Positions 1 through 7,433 of a DNA stretch of 64,000 bases are shown in pieces. The translations under genes were made by a program, and so were the position numbers. This DNA comes from Kitasatospora sp. MAA19 (GTDB lineage Bacteria; Actinomycetota; Actinomycetes; Streptomycetales; Streptomycetaceae), in assembly GCF_029894125.1 (NCBI RefSeq), contig NZ_JARXYZ010000019.1, forward strand, positions 1 to 64,000, written 5' to 3'. Each line of letters begins with the position of its first letter. Position 1 is the stretch's first letter. The notes below the pieces were generated by a model, which searched no databases, had not been told where the DNA came from, and saw only the letters and a program-made list of their open reading frames with translations.

Positions 1-100
<100 letters not shown>

Positions 101-125
101 GGATCAGCCGTGCCCGCGTCGCACC

Positions 126-1367
126 TCAGCCGAGCTTCGGCTGCACACCGGCCGTGGCCTGGTGGGTGCCGCAGAAGGCCTCCTCCAGGAAGGCGCCCTC
201 CGCGACGAGCTGCGCGGTGATCTGGCTCAGGTCGCCGTTGGTGGTGACGGACATCGCGACCTGTCGGTCGCCGGAGCTCCACAGCTGCGAGCTGTAGCCG
301 GGCACCCCGCCGTCGTGCCCGTAGACCGGCCCGCAGGACAGCTGCAGCCGGGCGAGCCCCAGGCCGTAGTCCAGGCCTGTGGGCCGGCCGTCGACCTCCA
401 CCGGGATGGTGGTGTTCATCTCCCGCAACAGCCCGGGCGACAGCAACCGGCCGCCCAGCAGGGCCTTTTCGAAGCGGCTCAGGTCGTCCAGGGTGGAAAT
501 CAGCTCGCCCGCCGAGTTCGCCCAGGACACGCTGGCCACCGTGACGTCCCGGATGCTCCGGTCCGCCGGGCCCGGGCCCTCGACCAGCGTCACGTAGCCG
601 TGCGCGTGCGGGCCCCGGAGATCGGTGGCCGTCCCGGGGAAGTACGTCCCGCTCATCCCCAGCGGGCGCAGGATGCGCGCGCCGATCTCCTGCGCGTAGC
701 CGTGCCCGGTCACCCGCTCGATGATCATGCCGAGCAGGGTGTAGTTGACGTTCGAATAGCTGAACCTGGTGCCCGGCGGGAAGTTGGGCGCGTGCGCCAC
801 CGAGGTGGCCACCACCTGCTCCGGGGTGATCGTACGGGTCAGGCCGCCCTGGTCCAGCCAGGCCCGGACGGCGTCGACGTCGGTCGAGTCGGGGAACAGC
901 CCGCCCTTCTCGTTGGTCGGGTCCCAGAGGCCGGAGCTGTGGTTGAGCAGCTGCCGGACGGTGATGCGCGTACCGTTCGGGACCACCCCGGGCAGGTACC
1001 GCTCGACCGGCTCGTCCAGGCCGACCCGCCCCTCCCCCACCAGCTGGAGCACGGTGGTGGAGGTGAACATCTTGGTGATGCTCCCGGCGCGGAACCGCCC
1101 GTCCGTCCGCACCGGGGTACCGGTGGCCAGGTCGGCGACGCCCGAGCCCGCCCGCCAGAGCCCGCCGTCGTCCCTGACCTGGGCGATCGCCGCGACCGCG
1201 CCGGCCCCCGTCACCGCCCTCAGCGCCGCCGCCCGCGCCTCGCGCCTGTCCTTGATCGCGCCGGTCGCCCCGCCGGCACCGGTGTCGGCGGCAGCCGCCG
1301 AGGCGACCGGCGCGGCCAGTGCCAGACAGACCGCCGTCACCAGCACGCAAACCCTACGACGCGCCAT
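126..1367 (-). CDS. Secreted serine beta-lactamase/DD-carboxypeptidase family hydrolase
   Basis: This is a class C beta-lactamase-like serine hydrolase (PF00144 fold), expected to act outside the membrane on peptidoglycan peptides or small esters/amides. An N-terminal signal peptide (MARRR, then a hydrophobic run ending near ASAAA) precedes the three family motifs in order: Ser-Ile-Thr-Lys (catalytic SxxK), Tyr-Ser-Asn (YxN) and His-Asp-Gly-Gly (HxG position). The ATG at 1367 was chosen over an upstream in-frame start at 1448 because a GGGGGAG ribosome site lies just before it and the signal peptide then sits at the N-terminus. It lies 211 bases downstream of the JmjC gene on the same strand and is probably not part of the biosynthetic locus. 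The true substrate is unknown. Confidence 0.88.
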   Translation of the reverse strand: MARRRVCVLVTAVCLALAAPVASAAAADTGAGGATGAIKDRREARAAALRAVTGAGAVAAIAQVRDDGGLWRAGSGVADLATGTPVRTDGRFRAGSITKMFTSTTVLQLVGEGRVGLDEPVERYLPGVVPNGTRITVRQLLNHSSGLWDPTNEKGGLFPDSTDVDAVRAWLDQGGLTRTITPEQVVATSVAHAPNFPPGTRFSYSNVNYTLLGMIIERVTGHGYAQEIGARILRPLGMSGTYFPGTATDLRGPHAHGYVTLVEGPGPADRSIRDVTVASVSWANSAGELISTLDDLSRFEKALLGGRLLSPGLLREMNTTIPVEVDGRPTGLDYGLGLARLQLSCGPVYGHDGGVPGYSSQLWSSGDRQVAMSVTTNGDLSQITAQLVAEGAFLEEAFCGTHQATAGVQPKLG

Positions 1368-1537
1368 CTCTCCCCCTTCGCCCGTGGCAGGCCCCCGCCC
1401 ACCCCTGACGACCAAGCCTTCCCGCCGACCTGATGATCCGTCATCCACCGCCGGGAGGAACCGATCGTACGCCCATCAAAGGAGGTCATACGCCTCAGGG
1501 AGGAGGCCTGGCCCACCGGGCTCGGCGACGTCGCCAG

Positions 1538-1587
1538 GTCACTCCGAGTCACGCCGGGTCACGCCGGGCCGCACCGGGTCACGCCGG
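1538..1587. repeat. 10-bp tandem repeat spanning a stop codon
   Basis: Five 10-base units of the form GTCACGCCGG (1538, 1548, 1558, 1568 degenerate, 1578) run across the stop codon of the JmjC gene at 1579-1581. The array therefore varies the last codons and the 3' flank of that gene. Confidence 0.75.
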
Positions 1588-2505
1588 GCCGTCGTGCCCG
1601 GCTGCCACGGCGGTCAGGGAGATCGGCGAGCGCGGTGCGGGCAGGGCGGCCAGCTTCCGGCGCCGCGCGTGGCGCACCAGGTCCTCGGGCGTCAGGTCGG
1701 CGACGGCGGCGCGGACGTGCTCCAGCATCGCGGTGGCCGCGGCCAGGACGGCGGCGTCGTCCAGCGGGCGGGTCTCGATGGTCATGGACTTGGCGGAGAG
1801 CTTCTGGAGGCTGCGGAACAGGTCGCCCATGTGGATCTCGCGGATGGTCAGTGACAGGTGCACCGACAGGCCCTCGTTGCCGACGGCCTGGTGGGCGAAG
1901 CCCCGGGGGATGTAGAGGACTTCGCCGGCGCGCAGGGTGGCCCGCAGCACCTCCGCCGGTGGCTCGCCGTCGACCCGGCCGTGCCGCCAGTTGCCGTCCG
2001 CCGGCCCCTCGTGGACCCGCCAGGACTTGCTCCCGTTCAGCTGGAGGACGAGGACGTCGGCGTCGTCGCGGTGCAGGGGCACCCCCTGGGTACCGGGAGG
2101 CGTCACGAAGCAGAACGCCTCCACCGCCCGCTGGAGTTCGGCGGAGAGCCGCGCGAGCAGGTCCCGGGTCGGGCCGTGCCACTGGTCGATCCGGCGCATC
2201 AGCAGGGTCGCGCCGTCGTCGAGCAGGGCCCGGATCTTCTTCTCGTCGGCGAACCCCCCGTACGAGGACTCGTGGACCGCGCGCGGTGTCAGGTAGTCGT
2301 CACGGCCGAGCGGGTCCTCGGCGCGGGTCATCTCCACGTAGGGCTCGGGCAGGAAACCGGTGGCGAGCGCGGCGTCGACGTCGGCCAGGGCGAAGGGGCT
2401 GCGCACTCCCCCGTCCGGCCGGAAGACACCCGGCCGGCGGCGCCAGTACGCGGTGGTGAAGGCGGCGGGGTCGCCGACCCACTGAGCCAGTGTCGGAGCG
2501 TGCAC
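1579..2505 (-). CDS. JmjC/cupin Fe(II)/2-oxoglutarate oxygenase
   Basis: This 308-residue protein resembles the JmjC-type cupins of the ribosomal-oxygenase branch (PF08007), which hydroxylate peptides or proteins with iron and 2-oxoglutarate. The iron triad is visible as His145-x-Asp147 and His205 (in YIPRGFAH), and Lys160 is a plausible 2-oxoglutarate ligand. Start is GTG at 2505 with GAGGAA upstream. It is the last gene of the minus-strand run that begins with the precursor peptide, 105 bases after the FAAL gene. JmjC-type hydroxylases occur in RiPP loci, for example in thioviridamide-type clusters, so hydroxylation of the peptide core or of the acyl group is a fair inference. The substrate is not shown by the sequence. 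Confidence 0.85.
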   Translation of the reverse strand: MHAPTLAQWVGDPAAFTTAYWRRRPGVFRPDGGVRSPFALADVDAALATGFLPEPYVEMTRAEDPLGRDDYLTPRAVHESSYGGFADEKKIRALLDDGATLLMRRIDQWHGPTRDLLARLSAELQRAVEAFCFVTPPGTQGVPLHRDDADVLVLQLNGSKSWRVHEGPADGNWRHGRVDGEPPAEVLRATLRAGEVLYIPRGFAHQAVGNEGLSVHLSLTIREIHMGDLFRSLQKLSAKSMTIETRPLDDAAVLAAATAMLEHVRAAVADLTPEDLVRHARRRKLAALPAPRSPISLTAVAAGHDGPA

Positions 2506-2525
2506 GGTTCCTCTTCCCTCTTCTT

Positions 2526-2570
2526 CCGCTGGTCTGTCCGCTGGTTCTGTCCGCTGGTTCTGTCCGCTGG
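2526..2570. repeat. 12/13-bp tandem repeat in intergenic gap
   Basis: Three full units and one partial unit of CCGCTGGTTCTGT fill the short gap between the FAAL gene and the JmjC gene. No hairpin-forming potential is evident, and it looks like replication slippage. Confidence 0.7.
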
Positions 2571-2610
2571 TGGTTTCCTCGGGGGCTTCCGCGCGCGGCC
2601 GCGCAGGGCG

Positions 2611-4299
2611 TCACAGGCGGGGAAGCGTCCCCCGCGCGAGGCGCCGCCTCGTCTCGCCGACCCGCACCTTCCCGCTGGTCGTCACGGGCAGCCCGCCCCG
2701 GGGCAGGAGGACGACCTCGGAGACGTACAGGTCGACGGAGACCGCCAGCCGCCGCCGCACCTGGGCGGCCACCTGGATGGCCGGGGGCATGCCGGGGCCG
2801 TCCGCCACCTCCGCGACCAGGCACACCCGGCCGCCGGATTCCCCGTCCTCGACACCGAAGGCGGCGCAGCGCCCGGGCCGCAGGCCCGGCACGTCCTCAC
2901 AGGCCGCGAGGATGTCCGCCGGGTAGAAGTTCCTGCCGTGGTGGACGAGTACGTCATCGGCCCGGCCGACGACGAACAGGTGGCCGTCATGGGTGAACCC
3001 CCGGTCCCCGGTCGCGTGCCACCCGGTCGGGCGGTCCGCCGCCGGCCAGTAGCCGCTGAACAGCTGCGGCCCGCGGATGACGACGTCCCCGACGCGCGGG
3101 CCGTCGTCCGGCCCGGCGGACGTGTCGCGCACCCGCACCTCGGTGCCGGGCAACGGCGTTCCCGAGGAGAGCAGGACGGTGGCGGGTGCCCCCGGCGCGG
3201 CCGGAACCACCTCCCCCGCCCGCAGGGCGTCGGTGCGCACGGCCAGCCGGACCGGCGGGCGGCTCGGGGTGCAGGTGGTGACGGTGAGGGTGGCCTCCGC
3301 CATGCCGTAGGAGGGGCACAGGCTCCGTGGGGAGAATCCGGCTGCGGAGAACCGCGCGGTGAACCGCTCGGCCGTGGTGGCCCGCACCACCTCGCCCGCG
3401 CTGCGGGCGACCCGCCAGGTGCGCAGGTCGAGGGCGGCCAGCTCGCGGTCGGTGACCTTGCGGGCGCACAGCGCGTAGGCGAAGTCGGGCGCGCTGGACA
3501 GCGTCCCGCCGTAGGCGGTGATGGCCGACAGCCAGGCTCCCGGACGGCGGGCGAACGCCTCGGGCGGCATCAGGACGGATGCGTAGCCGCTGTAGAGCGG
3601 CCTGAGGACTCCGGTGACGAGCCCCATGTCGTGGTGGAGCGGCACCCAGGTCACGGCCACGTCCTCCGGGCCCTCGCCGTAGACGAGCGCGGCCTGGGCA
3701 CAGGCGGCGTGCAGCGCCCGGTGGCTGATGACGACTCCCTTGGGGGAGCCGGTCGATCCCGAGGTGTACTGCAGGAAGGCGGGGGCGTCGGGCGCGAAGA
3801 CGGGAGTGTCGGACCCAGGGGCGTCCGGCGGGTGAGCACCGGTGTCCCGGACCGCCCGGTCCGGCCAGCTGTGCACCCCGCCGGGGACGTCGAGGTCCCC
3901 CAGCGCCGTGCAGATCGCGTCGCGCCAGGACGCGGTGGTGAGGACCAGGGCGGGGCGGCAGTCGGCGACGATGCCCCGCAGCCGCCGGCCGAACGCCTCG
4001 GTCCGCGTGGTCGCCGGGGTGGGCGCGGGAACCGGCACGATCCCCCGTCCGACGGCCGCCAGCAGCACGGCGGCGAAGGACTCGTCGTTCGGCAACACCA
4101 GGACGATCCGGTCGCCAGTCCGGGCCCCGAGGGCGGGCAGCGCCGCGGCGACCGAGGCCACGAGAGCGTGCAGCTGACGGTAGCTCAGGCGGCGTACCGC
4201 GTCCCCGTCGAGACAGGTCAGCGCGACCGCGTCGGGCCGGCGCCGCGCATGGCGCACGAGCCAGTCGTGGGCCGTCCCGGGCTGCGGCTCCGCGGTCAT
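2611..4299 (-). CDS. Fatty-acyl-AMP ligase (FAAL)
   Basis: This adenylate-forming enzyme should activate a carboxylic acid, typically a fatty acid, as acyl-AMP and load it on a carrier protein. The 562-residue protein shows the P-loop motif QYTSGSTGSPKG near residues 177-188, the FAAL-typical segment VPLHHDMGL followed by the RPLYSGY and MPPEAF blocks, the YGMAEATL motif, and a C-terminal lysine motif VTTSGKVRV. The FAAL-type middle blocks distinguish it from ordinary acyl-CoA synthetases. Its ATG overlaps the stop codon of the upstream adenylating enzyme (ATGA), so the two are translationally coupled. With the adjacent carrier protein and condensation protein it forms a complete activate-carry-transfer set. 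Chain length cannot be predicted. Confidence 0.87.
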   Translation of the reverse strand: MTAEPQPGTAHDWLVRHARRRPDAVALTCLDGDAVRRLSYRQLHALVASVAAALPALGARTGDRIVLVLPNDESFAAVLLAAVGRGIVPVPAPTPATTRTEAFGRRLRGIVADCRPALVLTTASWRDAICTALGDLDVPGGVHSWPDRAVRDTGAHPPDAPGSDTPVFAPDAPAFLQYTSGSTGSPKGVVISHRALHAACAQAALVYGEGPEDVAVTWVPLHHDMGLVTGVLRPLYSGYASVLMPPEAFARRPGAWLSAITAYGGTLSSAPDFAYALCARKVTDRELAALDLRTWRVARSAGEVVRATTAERFTARFSAAGFSPRSLCPSYGMAEATLTVTTCTPSRPPVRLAVRTDALRAGEVVPAAPGAPATVLLSSGTPLPGTEVRVRDTSAGPDDGPRVGDVVIRGPQLFSGYWPAADRPTGWHATGDRGFTHDGHLFVVGRADDVLVHHGRNFYPADILAACEDVPGLRPGRCAAFGVEDGESGGRVCLVAEVADGPGMPPAIQVAAQVRRRLAVSVDLYVSEVVLLPRGGLPVTTSGKVRVGETRRRLARGTLPRL

Positions 4300-5750
4300 C
4301 CGCGGCCCTCGGCCTCGGCCCCGGCCCCGGCCCCGGCCCCGGCCCCGGTGAAACCGGCTGCGACACCGGCGAGTTCAGCACGCCGGATCTTGCCGCTGGG
4401 GGTGCGGGGCAGCGAGCCGGAGGCCGACAGGACGACCCGGGGTGCGGGCAGGCCGATCCGGCGCGCCGAGGCCTCGATGGCGGGAACCGGGTCGGGGAGC
4501 GCGCGGCCGTCGCCGTGCTCCACGAAGCAGACCGGGGCCGGGTCGCCGAGGACGACCGCGTCGGTGACGCCGGGCAGCAGCCGGATCTCGTGTTCGAGTT
4601 GGGCGGTGCGCAGCTCCTGCGGGGTCCCGGCCCGGCCGATGACGAACAGGTAGCCGTCGGCGTCGAGGAAGCCGACGTCCCCGGTGGCGTGCACGGGCGC
4701 CTCGGACGGGTCCCGGTCGGCGGCGCGCAGCCGGATCCCGATCTCCCCGACCTCCCCCGGCGGCAGCGCCCGGCCGTCGCGGGTGACCTCGATGCGGATC
4801 CCGGGCAGCGGACGGCCGACCGAACCGGGCTTGTCCAGCCACTCCGGAGCCGTGATCTCGGTCAGGACGCTCTTCGACGTCCCGTAGTACTCGTGCAGGA
4901 CCGGCCCGAACAGGTCGATGGCCGCGCGCTTCACCGCCGGCGGGCAGGCCGCACCGCCGTGGAAGACCACCTGGAACCGCCGGTGCGGGGCCTGCCCCGC
5001 CGTGACCAGATCGGTCAGCCGGTCCGGGCTGAGCATGACGCTGTCCGCCGCGTACCGGTCGGCCAGCTCGGCGAACCCGCTGGTGGACCAGGTGCGTTGG
5101 ACGACGACCGCGCTGCCCGCCTGGAGGGCGTACAGGGCGGGGCCCAGCGTGCCGAGGTGGTAGGTGGGATTGGCCATCAGGTGCGGGCCCCGGCTCAGGC
5201 CGGCGCCGTAGCGCTCGGCGACGGCCACCCCCTTGTAGGGCCGGTTGGGGCGGGTCCGGACGACCGCCTGCGGGAGGCCGGTGGTGCCGGAGGTCGCGAA
5301 GACGAGGTGGCCCGCGGCGGGTGGCGGGGCCGGAGCGGGGACGGCCGGCGCGTGGGCCACCCCGGCGAGCAGGTCGTCGTCGCCGACGACGGGGCAGGGC
5401 AGGGTCGGTCCGCCCGCCGTCGGCGCCCCCGTGGTGAGGTGCAGCGCAACGCCCGCGTCCGTCAGCAGGGACGGGCCCTCGGGGAGGGCCAGCAGGTTCG
5501 GGGCGATCGGGAAGAGGCCGTGTCCGTGCCGCAGCGCGGCGAGGACCAGCGCGAAGAAGCGGGGCCCGGTGGGGATGTCGGTGGACAGGATCGTGCCGTC
5601 CGGAACGCCCCGGGCCCGCAGGGCGCCCGCCAGGGCGTCCGCGCGGCTGGTCAGCTCGGCGAAGGTGTACGTCTCGTCGTCGGCGACGACGGCCGTACGG
5701 TCGGGGGCCGTCCGCGCGGTGGCCCACGGGTCCCAGAGGTGGGGGCGCAT
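4296..5750 (-). CDS. Acyl-CoA-synthetase-like adenylating enzyme
   Basis: This is a second class I adenylate-forming enzyme (484 residues), which activates an unknown acid. The A3 motif reads SGTTGLPQ at about residues 154-161, so the usual lysine of SGTTGxPKG is Gln161. The YYGTSKS and HATGDVG motifs and the C-terminal PRTPSGKIRR motif with its lysine are present. A GA-rich tail (alternating Gly-Ala) is encoded by hexanucleotide repeats. It lies 6 bases after the carrier protein gene and overlaps the FAAL start. Two adenylating enzymes beside one carrier protein suggest either two different acids or an acid-CoA-carrier relay. The loss of the P-loop lysine is compatible with activity, because catalysis depends mainly on the C-terminal lysine. 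Confidence 0.8.
   Translation of the reverse strand: MRPHLWDPWATARTAPDRTAVVADDETYTFAELTSRADALAGALRARGVPDGTILSTDIPTGPRFFALVLAALRHGHGLFPIAPNLLALPEGPSLLTDAGVALHLTTGAPTAGGPTLPCPVVGDDDLLAGVAHAPAVPAPAPPPAAGHLVFATSGTTGLPQAVVRTRPNRPYKGVAVAERYGAGLSRGPHLMANPTYHLGTLGPALYALQAGSAVVVQRTWSTSGFAELADRYAADSVMLSPDRLTDLVTAGQAPHRRFQVVFHGGAACPPAVKRAAIDLFGPVLHEYYGTSKSVLTEITAPEWLDKPGSVGRPLPGIRIEVTRDGRALPPGEVGEIGIRLRAADRDPSEAPVHATGDVGFLDADGYLFVIGRAGTPQELRTAQLEHEIRLLPGVTDAVVLGDPAPVCFVEHGDGRALPDPVPAIEASARRIGLPAPRVVLSASGSLPRTPSGKIRRAELAGVAAGFTGAGAGAGAGAEAEGRG
4311..4348. repeat. Hexanucleotide GGCCCC repeat
   Basis: Six GGCCCC-type units encode the Gly-Ala tail of the adenylating enzyme just before its stop codon. This is a likely slippage-prone, length-variable C-terminus with no catalytic residues. 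Confidence 0.7.
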
Positions 5751-5756
5751 GGTTCC

Positions 5757-6017
5757 TCAGTGTTCGGGTGTCGACAGGGCGGGGGCCGCTTCGGCGAGCA
5801 TGGCGGCGAGGGAGGTGGCCAGGGCGGCGAGGTCGGGGAGGGCGACGACCAGTTCGTTGTCGACCTCGATGCCCAGGCGTTCCTCCAGCTCGGCGGCGAG
5901 TTCGACCGCGGCGACGGAGTCGCCGCCGAGGGAGAAGAAGTCGTCGGTCGGTTCGGCCCGCCGGCCGAACACCTCGCTCGCCGCGGCCAGTACGGCGTCG
6001 ATCGGGGCGGGGGGCAT
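5757..6017 (-). CDS. Acyl/peptidyl carrier protein
   Basis: This is a stand-alone 86-residue carrier protein whose serine carries phosphopantetheine. The motif SLGGDSVAAVEL places the modified residue at Ser34; the GGDS form is typical of NRPS-type and FAAL-partner carriers. The acidic helical surface after the serine (ELAAELEERLGIEVDNE) is as expected. AGGAGG lies just upstream of the ATG. It sits between the condensation protein (39 bases upstream) and the two adenylating enzymes, so it is the obvious carrier for the activated acyl group. No phosphopantetheinyl transferase gene is present in the window. Confidence 0.92.
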   Translation of the reverse strand: MPPAPIDAVLAAASEVFGRRAEPTDDFFSLGGDSVAAVELAAELEERLGIEVDNELVVALPDLAALATSLAAMLAEAAPALSTPEH

Positions 6018-6056
6018 GGCACCTCCTGGGGTGGGTGAGGAGCGGAACGGGCTTGC

Positions 6057-7433
6057 TCAGTGGGCGGGTTCGCGCTCCTGGCCGGCCGTCCGCGCGGTGG
6101 CGGCGGCCGCGGCGAGCACGTCGTCGAGGAGCGTCTGCGCCAGCGGCCGGGCCACCCGCCGCCCGTCGAAGAGCAGGCCGATGAGGAGCCGGTCACGGAA
6201 CTCGGCGCACCGCAGGTGCAGTGCGTGGGTGTCCGTGAAGGCGATCCGGCGCAGTGCGTGGGCGTCGGCGGTGACCCGCAGCGGGCCGGTGTCCCGGGAA
6301 CTCGCGTAGTCGCCCTCGAACCTGCGCAGGTTCACGTAGAGGTCCCGGCTGACCGGGGCGCCGTACTGCGCCTCGGTCTCCCGCGTCAGCGCCGAGATCT
6401 CCTCGGCGGTCAGCCGCTGGTGCTTCAGCGCGTTCAGCAGTTGGGCGCGGACCTGCGCCCGTACCGCGTCGGGGTCGCCGCCGGCGTCGGCGACGGTCAG
6501 CGGGCAGGAGCCGGCGAACATCCCGACCACGTCCCGGTCCCTGGACGGCCGGGAGTCCATGGAGGTCCACAGCCCCACCTCGGTCCGGCCGGTGCGGGAG
6601 GCCAGCGCGTGGACGAAGGAGCCGACCGTCCACTGCAGCAGGCTGAGGCGGCGTTCCGCGCAGGCGCGGCGCAGCGCCCTGGTGGTCCCGGCGTCGAGTT
6701 CGGCCCGGAGCCGCCCGCTCTCGGCGGCCGTCGCGGCGGCCGTCGCCGTGCCCGCCGCGGTGTCCGGGCGCGCCCACGGGGTGCGGGCCAGGAACCCGAG
6801 GCGCCCCCGCCAGTCGGCCAGGGCCCGCTCCCGCCGGGCCTCGGTGGTGCCGGCCCGTTGCCGGGCGGCGGCCTCCACGAACGACGGAGCACTCTCCGGT
6901 ACGGGGTCACCGCGCCGGGCGGCCTCGTAGTCGCGCCAGACCTCGTGGCCGAACAGGTGGTGCGCCCGCCCGTCGAAGACGAGGTTCTGGAAGGTCGCGA
7001 GCAGCGCGTGCCGGCCCTCGTCGTACCGCAGCAGCCGGATGGCGAACGGCCGCTGCTCGCCGTACTGCCACGGGGCGACGCAGTCGCGCGAGAGCAGGGC
7101 CGAGGCGTAGCGGGAGAACTGTTCGGGCGAGCCGGCGCCGATCTTCTGGCACTCGACGACCTGTTCCCCCGCGCCGATGGGCCGGGTCCACTGCCGGGGG
7201 CTCGGCCCCGGGTCCGGCGGCAGTTGCAGGTGCAGGGCGTCGTGCCGCACCACGAAGGCGCGGACGGCGGTCTGCAGCGCGTCGGTGTCGAGGTCGCCGA
7301 GGATCTCGTAGCTCAGCCGGACGTTCTTGTGGGCCCAGGCGCTGGTGCGGGTCTTCGCGTGGAACCAGTCCTGTTCGTAGGTGAGCGGCACGGGGGTGCC
7401 GGGCGCCGGCCGGGCGGGGGTCAGGTCAGGCAC
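6057..7433 (-). CDS. Stand-alone condensation-domain protein with altered active site
   Basis: This 458-residue protein has the fold signature of an NRPS condensation domain (PLTYEQDWF at the start, the VGLWTSMDSRP and VGMFAGSCPLTV blocks, and YVNLRRFEGDY near the end). Condensation domains join a carrier-bound acyl group to an amine. The HHxxxDG motif is replaced by Gln149-Asn150-LVF-Asp154-Gly155, so both histidines, including the catalytic second one, are missing while Asp and Gly remain. It may have unusual catalysis, act as a gatekeeper, or be inactive. The GTG start overlaps the end of the ABC exporter gene by 13 bases. Its position next to the carrier, FAAL and precursor genes suggests N-acylation of a peptide, which is inference. 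Confidence 0.8.
   Translation of the reverse strand: MPDLTPARPAPGTPVPLTYEQDWFHAKTRTSAWAHKNVRLSYEILGDLDTDALQTAVRAFVVRHDALHLQLPPDPGPSPRQWTRPIGAGEQVVECQKIGAGSPEQFSRYASALLSRDCVAPWQYGEQRPFAIRLLRYDEGRHALLATFQNLVFDGRAHHLFGHEVWRDYEAARRGDPVPESAPSFVEAAARQRAGTTEARRERALADWRGRLGFLARTPWARPDTAAGTATAAATAAESGRLRAELDAGTTRALRRACAERRLSLLQWTVGSFVHALASRTGRTEVGLWTSMDSRPSRDRDVVGMFAGSCPLTVADAGGDPDAVRAQVRAQLLNALKHQRLTAEEISALTRETEAQYGAPVSRDLYVNLRRFEGDYASSRDTGPLRVTADAHALRRIAFTDTHALHLRCAEFRDRLLIGLLFDGRRVARPLAQTLLDDVLAAAAATARTAGQEREPAH

Noticed and set aside
1858..4653. Long plus-strand open frame of 931 codons
   Set aside because: Lies antisense to FAAL and JmjC genes, has low-complexity Arg/Gly/Pro composition and no motifs; an artefact of high third-position GC.
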